From: Limnohabitans sp.
GTDB taxonomy: Bacteria > Pseudomonadota > Gammaproteobacteria > Burkholderiales > Burkholderiaceae_C
Assembly (NCBI GenBank): GCA_018883305.1
Contig: VEQI01000185.1
Coordinates: 1-6,789, forward strand
Length of the DNA: 6,789 bases
Direction of reading: 5' to 3'
Shown: positions 1-5,575 of the stretch, piece after piece
How positions within the stretch are numbered: the stretch's first letter is position 1
How the letters are laid out: every line of letters starts with the position of its first letter
Program-made: the position numbers and the translations under genes
Notes under the pieces: model-generated
The model's database searches: none
Seen by the model: the letters and a program-made list of their open reading frames with translations, nothing else
Told to the model about the DNA's origin: nothing

Positions 1-498
1 GTCCACCAGATCGCAGATCAACGCAGGTTGGTCACCAAAGGCGAGCGAGTACACCACGCCAGCGGCTTGTGCTCGGCTGGCCAGCAGCGGACCGCAGAAC
101 GCATCGGCTTCCACCGTCACGTTGACCACGTGCTTGCGGTTGGCAAAGGCTTCCAGGATGTGATCCACGGCGTGCGGGGGCGAGCCCGTGCACTCGACGA
201 TGACGTCGATGGCCGGATGCTTGACCAGGGCTTGCCAGTCGTCGCCCACGTGTGTGGTGCCTTTTTTCACGGCGTCGTCCAGCGACGTGGCCGTGAGGCG
301 TTCGGCCTCCCAGCCCACGCGAGCCAGGTTGGTTCGCGCGTTGGCCGGATTCAGGTCGGCAATGCCCACCAGTTGCACTCCCGGGGTGCGGGGAATCTGT
401 GCCAGGTACATCGAGCCGAACTTGCCCGCGCCGATGAGGCCGACACGGATCGGGCGACCTTCTGCCGCACGTTGTTGGAGTTTGGCGTACAGACTCAT
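1..498 (-). CDS. Homoserine dehydrogenase-like NAD(P)-dependent oxidoreductase, partial (N-terminal 166 residues)
   Basis: The first 166 codons are present and the C-terminus lies beyond base 1. Residues 18-28 read RVGLIGAGKFG, a Rossmann-fold dinucleotide-binding loop (GxxGAGxxG) at the end of the first strand. It is followed by an acidic residue after the second strand (GIADLN, 45-50). The segments VIVECTG (99-105), HVVNVTVEADAFCGPLLA (123-140) and the GDQPALICDLVD end (155-166) resemble the COG4091 group. Those proteins are usually about 430-450 residues, with a C-terminal SAF domain that would lie outside this window. The start ATG (498-496) overlaps the oxygenase stop as ATGA, so the two are probably translationally coupled; no strong Shine-Dalgarno is visible. 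Seen: Rossmann motif and overlap. Family assignment is from recognition. The reaction is unknown: homoserine dehydrogenase activity should not be assumed, because members lack assigned substrates. Confidence 0.85.
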   Translation of the reverse strand, partial: MSLYAKLQQRAAEGRPIRVGLIGAGKFGSMYLAQIPRTPGVQLVGIADLNPANARTNLARVGWEAERLTATSLDDAVKKGTTHVGDDWQALVKHPAIDVIVECTGSPPHAVDHILEAFANRKHVVNVTVEADAFCGPLLASRAQAAGVVYSLAFGDQPALICDLVD

Positions 499-1367
499 GC
501 GGCTTGCTTCAGTTCTTCCAGGGAAGTTTGCAGCGCGCTGGCGGGCATGCCCTTTTCCCAGGGCAGATCCACCGGGTAGTCTTTCAGCAAGCAGTCATCG
601 GGCAGCGTCTCGATGGGGGTGAACTCGCGGTGGGTGATGTACTCGGGGCGCTTGAAGCGGCGCACATGGTTGGACACGGCGCACAGGCTCAGGTAGACGC
701 TCACGCGGTTCCAGGGCGAGAGGTTGCTGCTGGAGGCGTGCAGCAGGCAGCTATGGAACAGAATCATCGAACCGGCAGGTCCACGCGGGCAGACGATGCC
801 GCCGTCTTTGCCGCCGCCACGCTCCACCAGCTCGCTGATGAGCTTGTTGTCCACGGTCCACAGCGGGTAGCTGGTGGTGCTGAGATCGTGCTTGGCCTCG
901 ACCACGCCTTTCTTGTGGCTGCCAGGGATGAACATCAAGGGGCCATTGAATTCATTCACGTCGTCCAGGAAGATGGCCACGTTCATGCAGCGAGGCTCGG
1001 GCATCATGTCGTCATTGAGCCAGGTGCCGAAGTCCTGGTGCCACTGCCACACATCACCTTCAAAAGCCATCTTGCCGTTGATCTTGAACTGGTGCATGTA
1101 CAGCTTCTCGCCGAACAAATCCTGCACCGGCTCGATCATGCGCGGATGGCGCCCCAGCTTGGCGAAGGGCTTGCTGTACATGTGGGCAGCGAAGTTGGTG
1201 CGCACGGCGTCGCTGCCTTTTTCGCGGATGTTGTAGGCCTCGCGGCGGCTGTACAGCTCGGGTACGGCGTCGATGAGCACCTGGGTCTCTTCTTTGGAGA
1301 AGTGGTTGGGGAAGAACAGATAACCGTCACGGTCAAACTGCTCGATTTGTTCCTTGGTGAGTCTCAT
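495..1367 (-). CDS. Phytanoyl-CoA dioxygenase (PhyH)-family 2-oxoglutarate/Fe(II) oxygenase
   Basis: This 290-residue protein is predicted to be a cytoplasmic oxygenase that uses 2-oxoglutarate, O2 and non-heme Fe(II) to hydroxylate a small molecule. The iron triad is readable: H110 and D112 in WHQDFGTW (the HxD motif), and H210 in LLHASSSNLSPWNR. R221 is the expected 2-oxoglutarate carboxylate ligand. The stretch NGPLMFIPGSHKKG (141-154) is the conserved beta-strand and turn between them. Spacing and wording resemble ectoine hydroxylase EctD (WHSDFETW, IPGSH, MHGS..N.TP), but the residues after the HxD differ, so EctD function is not claimed. The length is typical for the family. The start is supported by a perfect AAGGAG six bases upstream (1379-1374). 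It follows the GntR gene by 45 bases and overlaps the downstream dehydrogenase by 4 bases. A free amino acid or other polar metabolite is a more likely substrate than phytanoyl-CoA, but this is inference. Confidence 0.9.
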   Translation of the reverse strand: MRLTKEQIEQFDRDGYLFFPNHFSKEETQVLIDAVPELYSRREAYNIREKGSDAVRTNFAAHMYSKPFAKLGRHPRMIEPVQDLFGEKLYMHQFKINGKMAFEGDVWQWHQDFGTWLNDDMMPEPRCMNVAIFLDDVNEFNGPLMFIPGSHKKGVVEAKHDLSTTSYPLWTVDNKLISELVERGGGKDGGIVCPRGPAGSMILFHSCLLHASSSNLSPWNRVSVYLSLCAVSNHVRRFKRPEYITHREFTPIETLPDDCLLKDYPVDLPWEKGMPASALQTSLEELKQAA

Positions 1368-1373
1368 GGGGGG

Positions 1374-1379
1374 CTCCTT
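1374..1379 (-). promoter_or_regulatory. Ribosome binding site of the PhyH-family oxygenase
   Basis: The minus strand reads AAGGAG, a perfect Shine-Dalgarno core, six bases before the ATG at 1367-1365. It is the strongest ribosome binding site seen in this window and fixes the oxygenase start. It suggests that the oxygenase is translated efficiently and independently of the upstream regulator gene. Confidence 0.8.
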
Positions 1380-1400
1380 GGGTTGGGGTGAAGCGGGTTG

Positions 1401-1433
1401 AAAAAGAGAGGATCAGCTGGCGCGAGCCAGCTG
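1401..1433 (-). terminator. Candidate weak intrinsic terminator or attenuator at the 3' end of the GntR gene
   Basis: A perfect 7-base inverted repeat, CAGCTGG (1414-1420) and CCAGCTG (1427-1433), flanks a 6-base loop across the last codons and stop of the regulator gene. On the minus-strand transcript it is followed by a pyrimidine-rich tract ending in five T's (1405-1401). The T run starts about nine bases after the stem, later than in a classical terminator, so any termination would be partial. If functional, it would reduce read-through from the regulator into the oxygenase gene. It could equally be a chance product of GC-rich coding sequence. Confidence 0.35.
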
Positions 1434-2093
1434 GGCGCGCAAACGCGCCGTGAGTTGATGGCTGGCCTCGTGCGCGTGGGCCTCGATGAGTTGTGCGGCG
1501 CGATCAGCGTCGCCCGCAGCGATGGCCTGGGCAATGGCCTCATGTTCATCCCACAGGCTTTCGCGCTGGCGCGAGGACTGCAGCACGGCGCCCATGACAC
1601 GGCGCAGGTGGTGCCAGTGCTGATGCGCGCTGGGCTCGATCAGGGGATTTTGTGATCCCTGATAGATGGCGCGGTGAAAGGCGATGTCGGCGTCGATCAT
1701 GGCCTGGAACTGGCCGCGTTGCTCGGCGCGTCGGCCGTTGACGATGATCTGAGGGTCCATTTTGTAGCGATGCCCGGCAGCCAGCTTGGCGGCCAGCGCA
1801 TCCAGCGCACCGCGCACCTGATAGAGGCCCGCAATCTGGTCAGGGTCAAGCGGGGTGACCTGCACACCACGTCCGGGGGCATCTTGAACAAAGCCGTCCT
1901 TCTTCAGCAAGCGCAAGGCTTGAAGCACCGGCTGACGCGAAACGGCCAACTGCTGGGCGATGTCTTCTTGGGTGAGGCGGGCACCTGGCGCAATGGACCC
2001 ATCACTGATGGCGTCGCGCAGGGCCCGGTAGACCTGGTCGACCAGATCCGGGGCGGTTTCAAGGCGAACCAGTTGTACGGGTGGGGTAGTCAT
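1413..2093 (-). CDS. GntR-family transcriptional regulator, FCD (FadR C-terminal-like) subgroup
   Basis: This 226-residue protein is a predicted ligand-responsive DNA-binding repressor or activator. Residues about 17-80 form the winged helix-turn-helix: VYRALRDAISDGSIAPGARL, then the recognition region EDIAQQLAVSRQPVLQALRLL and the wing GRGVQVTP (74-81). The C-terminal helical FCD domain (about 87-215) carries candidate metal/ligand residues D136 and H140 (DIAFH), H184 (DEHEAI) and H206 or H208 (EAHAHEA), which match the DxxxH...H...H pattern of this subgroup. Length is typical. It is the first gene of the minus-strand cassette and lies 45 bases from the oxygenase, so it probably controls it. 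It is divergent from the hydrolase. No Shine-Dalgarno is apparent before the ATG, and the candidate promoter leaves a very short leader. The effector is unknown; FCD regulators usually bind small organic acids or related catabolites. Confidence 0.93.
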   Translation of the reverse strand: MTTPPVQLVRLETAPDLVDQVYRALRDAISDGSIAPGARLTQEDIAQQLAVSRQPVLQALRLLKKDGFVQDAPGRGVQVTPLDPDQIAGLYQVRGALDALAAKLAAGHRYKMDPQIIVNGRRAEQRGQFQAMIDADIAFHRAIYQGSQNPLIEPSAHQHWHHLRRVMGAVLQSSRQRESLWDEHEAIAQAIAAGDADRAAQLIEAHAHEASHQLTARLRAQLARAS

Positions 2094-2107
2094 GGCATGG
2101 TGAATTA

Positions 2108-2117
2108 CTGTATACAG
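2108..2117. promoter_or_regulatory. Candidate operator of the GntR/FCD regulator (perfect palindrome)
   Basis: CTGTATACAG is a perfect 10-base palindrome centred about 20 bases upstream of the regulator start codon. A second half-site, ATACA (2119-2123), forms a further inverted repeat with TGTAT (2109-2113). AT-rich palindromes of the TGTATACA type are typical operators for FadR/FCD-subgroup GntR proteins. The site overlaps the candidate -10 of the regulator promoter, so binding would be expected to block transcription. It could also affect the divergent hydrolase. The palindrome is seen directly; the protein that binds it is inferred from position. Confidence 0.6.
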
Positions 2118-2137
2118 AATACATTGACCAGGGGCAA
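2109..2137 (-). promoter_or_regulatory. Candidate sigma70-type promoter of the GntR gene
   Basis: On the minus strand, TTGCCC (2137-2132) and TATACA (2114-2109) are separated by 17 bases. Each matches four of six consensus positions. Transcription would start near 2102, only about nine bases before the ATG, giving a very short leader without a Shine-Dalgarno. A shifted alternative, TTCGCA (2144-2139) with TATTCT (2121-2116), also has a 17-base spacer and equal matches. Either version overlaps the palindrome, consistent with autoregulation. Confidence 0.45.
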
Positions 2138-2239
2138 TTGCGAATCAGGGTAAACCAGAAGAACCACGATTCCATCGCGGTGGTGACCTTTCACAGCCGC
2201 CAGATACGGCAAGATGCGGTCTTCCAAGTGCTTGCCAAT

Positions 2240-2244
2240 GAGGA
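2240..2244 (+). promoter_or_regulatory. Ribosome binding site selecting the hydrolase start
   Basis: GAGGA lies seven bases before the ATG at 2252. This supports 2252 as the start rather than the in-frame ATG at 2138. The earlier ATG would add 38 residues that do not look like this enzyme family and that sit inside the divergent promoter region. Confidence 0.7.
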
Positions 2245-2251
2245 TGCTTCC

Positions 2252-3112
2252 ATGACTTCGACCCCAACCATCCACTCACCCGAGTGGTTCGACCGCATGT
2301 ACAACAACCGGGCCCTGGTGCCCGACCACGCAGACTACTTTGCCCGCTGGGACAGCCGCTCCCGCGCCGCCAGGTCCAGCCTGCGCTGCAGCCTGGACGT
2401 GGCTTATGGTGACGGACCCATGGAAACGTTGGACATTTTTCCCGCTCGACGTGCTAACGCTCCGGTGGTGGTCTTCATTCACGGCGGCTACTGGCGCTCG
2501 CTGGACAAGGCAGACCATTCTTTTGTGGCACCGGCTCTGCACGCGCTAGGTGCGGCCGTGGTGATCCCTAACTATGCACTTTGTCCTGCCGTCACCATTC
2601 CAGATATCGTCCTGCAAATGGTGAAAGCCGTGGCTTGGACCTGGCGGCATGCCACATCCTTTGGCGGTGATCCGTCCCGCATCCGGGTGTACGGCCATTC
2701 CGCAGGGGGGCATCTGGCCAGCATGATGCTCGCTTGCGACTGGTCCAAGGTCGGCCAGGATTTGCCCGCGCATCTGGTGCAGGACGCGTTGTCTATTTCA
2801 GGCCTCTATGAACTGGATTCGCTGCTCAGCACGCCCTTTTTGCAGGACTCGCTGCGGCTGACGCCGACGGACGCTCGTCGCGCCAGTCCGGCCTATTTCC
2901 CGTCGCCCTCTCAAGGCCGTTTGTTCACAGTGGCCGGTGCAGACGAGAGTGCGGAGTTCATTCGCCACAACCACCTGATCCAGCAGGCCTGGGGGCGGGG
3001 GCGAGTCCCGGTGTGTGAGGATCTGGCGGGCCTGAACCACTTCAGCATTGTCGAGGCCATGACCCAGCCGGGGCACCGGCTGCACACCTTGGCTGCCGAG
3101 ATGCTGGGCTGA
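2252..3112 (+). CDS. Alpha/beta hydrolase, arylformamidase/esterase-like (HGGYW, GHSAGG)
   Basis: From the chosen start this is a 286-residue serine hydrolase, probably cytoplasmic since no signal peptide is seen. The oxyanion-hole motif HGGYW is at 77-81 (VVVFIHGGYW), and the nucleophile elbow GHSAGG at 148-153 makes S150 the nucleophile. D231 (AGADES) and H263 (LNHFS) are the likely remaining triad members. The HGGxW form and overall layout resemble kynurenine formamidase-like enzymes and the hormone-sensitive-lipase/carboxylesterase side of the superfamily. The opening (PEWFDRMYNNRALVPDH, 10-26) is a recognisable start for this group in Burkholderiales. The true substrate, an ester or an N-formyl amide, cannot be read from sequence, and no kynurenine-pathway gene is nearby. 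It is divergent from the GntR gene with 158 bases between, and 73 bases precede the next gene. Confidence 0.88.
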   Translation: MTSTPTIHSPEWFDRMYNNRALVPDHADYFARWDSRSRAARSSLRCSLDVAYGDGPMETLDIFPARRANAPVVVFIHGGYWRSLDKADHSFVAPALHALGAAVVIPNYALCPAVTIPDIVLQMVKAVAWTWRHATSFGGDPSRIRVYGHSAGGHLASMMLACDWSKVGQDLPAHLVQDALSISGLYELDSLLSTPFLQDSLRLTPTDARRASPAYFPSPSQGRLFTVAGADESAEFIRHNHLIQQAWGRGRVPVCEDLAGLNHFSIVEAMTQPGHRLHTLAAEMLG

Positions 3113-3173
3113 AGGGGCACTTCACTGCTTCCTGTCTAGCAACCGTCTTGGGGGGCGTACAGGGCACGAACCC

Positions 3174-3185
3174 TACAATTCGAGG
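3174..3185 (+). promoter_or_regulatory. Candidate -10 element immediately upstream of the phosphomannomutase gene
   Basis: TACAAT (3174-3179) matches five of six -10 consensus positions and ends six bases before the ATG at 3186, so transcription would start at or very near the start codon. No good -35 is visible at normal spacing: the best TTG-containing hexamer (3148-3153) is 20 bases upstream. A GAGG (3182-3185) directly abuts the ATG, too close to serve as a normal Shine-Dalgarno. The position hints at a leaderless or near-leaderless transcript for the envelope operon. Confidence 0.45.
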
Positions 3186-4586
3186 ATGCAAGTCCATTCC
3201 TCGATTTTCAAAGCTTATGACATCCGGGGCATTGTCCCCAGCACACTCAACGAAGCCGTGGCTGAAGCGCTGGGACGCGCCTTTGGTGCCCACGCACTCA
3301 CCTGCGGTGAAACCGTGGTGGCCGTGGGCCGAGATGGCCGACTCAGCGGACCTGCGCTCAGCGCTGCCCTCATCCGTGGCCTGGTATCCGTGGGTATCGA
3401 GGTGATCGATGTCGGGCTGGTCACCACCCCCATGCTCTACTTTGCAGCACACACCTTGTGCAAGAGCGGCATCCAGATCACGGGCAGCCATAACCCGCGT
3501 GATTACAACGGCTTCAAGATGGTGCTGGGTGGTCGCGCCATTTACGGCGACGAGATCCAGGGCCTGCGTCAACGCATCGAGCAAGAGGACTGGGTGTTGC
3601 GCGCAGGCGGACGGGTGACACCGGCGCGCGTGGATGAGGCTTACCGCGAGCGGATCGTGAGTGATGTGCGTCTTTCTCGCCCGATGCGCGTGGTGGTTGA
3701 TTGCGGCAACGGCGTGGCCGGTGCCTCGGCGCCCGGTCTGTTCCGCGCCTTGGGCTGTGAAGTCATTGAGCTGTTCAGTGAGGTCGATGGCCAGTTTCCC
3801 AACCACCACCCGGACCCCAGCAAACCCGAGAACCTGCGCGACGTCATTGCAGCACTGAAGCAACATGACGCTGAACTGGGCCTGGCCTTTGATGGCGATG
3901 GCGATCGCCTGGGCATCGTCACCCGTGACGGCGAGACCATCTACCCGGACCGTCAGATGCAACTCTTTGCTCTGGATGTGCTCAAGCGCGTGCCGGGCGG
4001 TGCCATTGTCTTTGACGTGAAGTGCTCGCAACGGCTGGCACCCGCCATCACGGCGGCGGGCGGACAGGCGGTGATGTTCAAGACGGGTCATTCGCTCATC
4101 AAGGCGCGCATGAAAGAACTGGATTCGCCACTGGGCGGCGAGATGAGCGGGCACATCTTCTTCAAGGAGCGTTGGTACGGTTTTGACGATGGCACCTATG
4201 CCGGTGCGCGCCTGCTGGAAATTGTCAGTCGCAGTCCGGACGCCAATGCCGTGTTGCACGCCTTGCCCACCAGCCACTCCACGCCCGAATTGAATGTCGG
4301 CTGCGAGGAGGGCGAACCCCACCGCCTGACGGCTGAGTTGCTGGCTTTGGCACGCACGCGTGGCTTGCCCGCGCCGGCGCATCAGCCTGTGTTGTCGGAC
4401 ATTGACGGCCTGCGCATCGACTGGAACGACGGCTTTGGCCTGATCCGCGCCTCCAACACCACGCCCGTGCTGGTGCTGCGTTTTGAGGGGCAGACCGAGT
4501 CTGCACTGGAGCGAATCCGCCACGACATGCTGGCCTTGCTGCAGCAGGTCAAACCGGGTGCTTCGTTGCAGGAGTCGGCTCATTGA
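3186..4586 (+). CDS. algC: Phosphomannomutase/phosphoglucomutase, AlgC type
   Basis: This 466-residue cytoplasmic alpha-D-phosphohexomutase interconverts mannose-6-P/mannose-1-P and glucose-6-P/glucose-1-P. It feeds nucleotide sugars for LPS and exopolysaccharide. All four family sites are intact. TGSHNP (99-104) holds the phosphoserine S101. DGDGDR (236-241) holds the metal-binding D236, D238 and D240. GEMSGH (318-323) is the sugar-recognition loop, and RASNTTP (421-427) is the phosphate-binding loop of domain 4. Length and motif wording are close to Pseudomonas aeruginosa AlgC (463 residues). The N-terminus, IFKAYDIRG, is typical, supporting the start at 3186. Its stop (TGA, 4584-4586) overlaps the waaC start by four bases, placing it first in an LPS-core operon. 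The dual specificity is inferred from the AlgC resemblance; CpsG/ManB is an alternative name. Confidence 0.95.
   Translation: MQVHSSIFKAYDIRGIVPSTLNEAVAEALGRAFGAHALTCGETVVAVGRDGRLSGPALSAALIRGLVSVGIEVIDVGLVTTPMLYFAAHTLCKSGIQITGSHNPRDYNGFKMVLGGRAIYGDEIQGLRQRIEQEDWVLRAGGRVTPARVDEAYRERIVSDVRLSRPMRVVVDCGNGVAGASAPGLFRALGCEVIELFSEVDGQFPNHHPDPSKPENLRDVIAALKQHDAELGLAFDGDGDRLGIVTRDGETIYPDRQMQLFALDVLKRVPGGAIVFDVKCSQRLAPAITAAGGQAVMFKTGHSLIKARMKELDSPLGGEMSGHIFFKERWYGFDDGTYAGARLLEIVSRSPDANAVLHALPTSHSTPELNVGCEEGEPHRLTAELLALARTRGLPAPAHQPVLSDIDGLRIDWNDGFGLIRASNTTPVLVLRFEGQTESALERIRHDMLALLQQVKPGASLQESAH
4571..4574 (+). promoter_or_regulatory. Ribosome binding site for the TTG start of waaC
   Basis: GGAG inside the 3' end of the mutase gene lies eight bases before TTG (4583-4585). 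It supports a non-ATG start for waaC. The next in-frame ATG is codon 17, which would delete the catalytic N-terminal strand and Asp. Confidence 0.65.
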
Positions 4587-5575
4587 GAGTCCTCATCGTC
4601 AAGCTGTCCTCGCTTGGTGATGTCATCCACACCATGCCGGCCGTGATGGATCTGCGGCAACGCATGCCGCAGGTGCAGATCGACTGGGTGGTGGAACGCA
4701 GCTTTGCGCCGCTGGTGCAATGCTGCACGGCGGTCCAACAGGTGATCCCGTGTGATTTGCGTCGCTGGCGACGCACGCCCTGGTCAGCACAGACGCGGCG
4801 CGAGTGGGCGGCTTTTCGCCAAGCCCTGCAAACCCAGGCCTATGACCGGGTGGTGGATTTGCAAGGGCTGAGCAAGTCGGCCCTGGTGTCGTGGCTGGCA
4901 CGCCTCACGCCCGCGGGTGAGCGTCATGCCATGGCGCGTCGCACCGAAGGTTCGGGCTATGAGGCACCCACGCGCTGGGTGGCGGATGTGGCGCACACCC
5001 AACCCTGGCACAGCCATGCCTGTGATCGGGGACGCCTGTTGATGGCGCAGGTGTTCAACTACGCCTTGCCCGACACCGTTGACTTCGGATTGCGTTTGCC
5101 CGCAGCAACGGTCCAGGCCGATGAACCGGTGGCCGTGACTCCAGGCACAGTGGCGCTGGTGCATGGCACTTCGCGGGATGACAAGCTTTGGCCCTTTGAC
5201 CATTGGGTGGCCTTGGGCCAGCGGTTGCAGGCCCAGGGCCATGCCTTGGCCTTGCCGCACGGCAATGATGCAGAACTGGCACGCAGCCAGGCCTTGGCGC
5301 AGGCTTTGCCTGGCGCGGTCGTCTGGCCCCGACTGGCTTTGGACCGCATGTTAAGACCCTTGTCCCAGTGTGCCGGCGTGATTGGCGTGGACAGTGGCCC
5401 CAGTCATCTGGCGGTGGCCTTGCATTTGCCGCATGTGCAACTCTACAACTTTGATACTGCCTGGCGCACGGGTCCGCCGTCGGTACCGCACCAGCAGGCT
5501 GTATTTGGCCAGCCGTGTCCAACGGTGGATGCGGTATGGGCAGCCTGGCAGGTGTGCGAAAGTGCAGCCTCATGA
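4583..5575 (+). CDS. waaC: Lipopolysaccharide heptosyltransferase I (GT9 family)
   Basis: This 330-residue GT-B glycosyltransferase adds the first L-glycero-D-manno-heptose from ADP-heptose to the Kdo of lipid A on the cytoplasmic face of the inner membrane. The N-terminus MRVLIVKLSSLGD matches Escherichia coli WaaC, whose catalytic base is D13; D13 is present here. GTSRDDKLWP (195-204) carries the nucleotide/phosphate-contact Lys (K201). GVDSGPSHLAVAL (268-280) is the conserved GT9 ADP-heptose-binding motif. VVDLQGLSKSAL (90-101) is also typical. The gene starts with TTG, overlapping the mutase stop as TTGA, and ends with ATGA overlapping waaA, so the three genes are tightly coupled. Length is normal and nothing appears broken. 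Its position next to waaA favours heptosyltransferase I over the related WaaF. Confidence 0.95.
   Translation: MRVLIVKLSSLGDVIHTMPAVMDLRQRMPQVQIDWVVERSFAPLVQCCTAVQQVIPCDLRRWRRTPWSAQTRREWAAFRQALQTQAYDRVVDLQGLSKSALVSWLARLTPAGERHAMARRTEGSGYEAPTRWVADVAHTQPWHSHACDRGRLLMAQVFNYALPDTVDFGLRLPAATVQADEPVAVTPGTVALVHGTSRDDKLWPFDHWVALGQRLQAQGHALALPHGNDAELARSQALAQALPGAVVWPRLALDRMLRPLSQCAGVIGVDSGPSHLAVALHLPHVQLYNFDTAWRTGPPSVPHQQAVFGQPCPTVDAVWAAWQVCESAAS

Noticed and set aside
28..579. A 183-codon plus-strand open frame opposite the dehydrogenase
   Set aside because: The opposite strand encodes a clear Rossmann fold, and the plus-strand product resembles no family and has shadow-type composition.
504..1391. 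A 295-codon plus-strand open frame opposite the oxygenase gene
   Set aside because: It mirrors the oxygenase in the complementary frame, has no recognisable motif, and the oxygenase has a full iron triad plus a perfect Shine-Dalgarno.
2138..2251. N-terminal extension of the hydrolase from an upstream ATG
   Set aside because: The 38 extra residues do not resemble a signal peptide or the family N-terminus, they overlap the divergent promoter region, and the ATG at 2252 has a good ribosome binding site.
3110..3124. Short hairpin TGAAG/CTTCA at the hydrolase stop, considered as a terminator
   Set aside because: The stem is only five bases and no T-run follows, so it is not a convincing intrinsic terminator.
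3042..4583. A 513-codon open frame on the minus strand across the phosphomannomutase gene
   Set aside because: It is antisense to a gene with every catalytic motif intact, has low-complexity H/Q/R/A-rich composition typical of reverse frames in GC-rich genes, and shows no recognisable domain.
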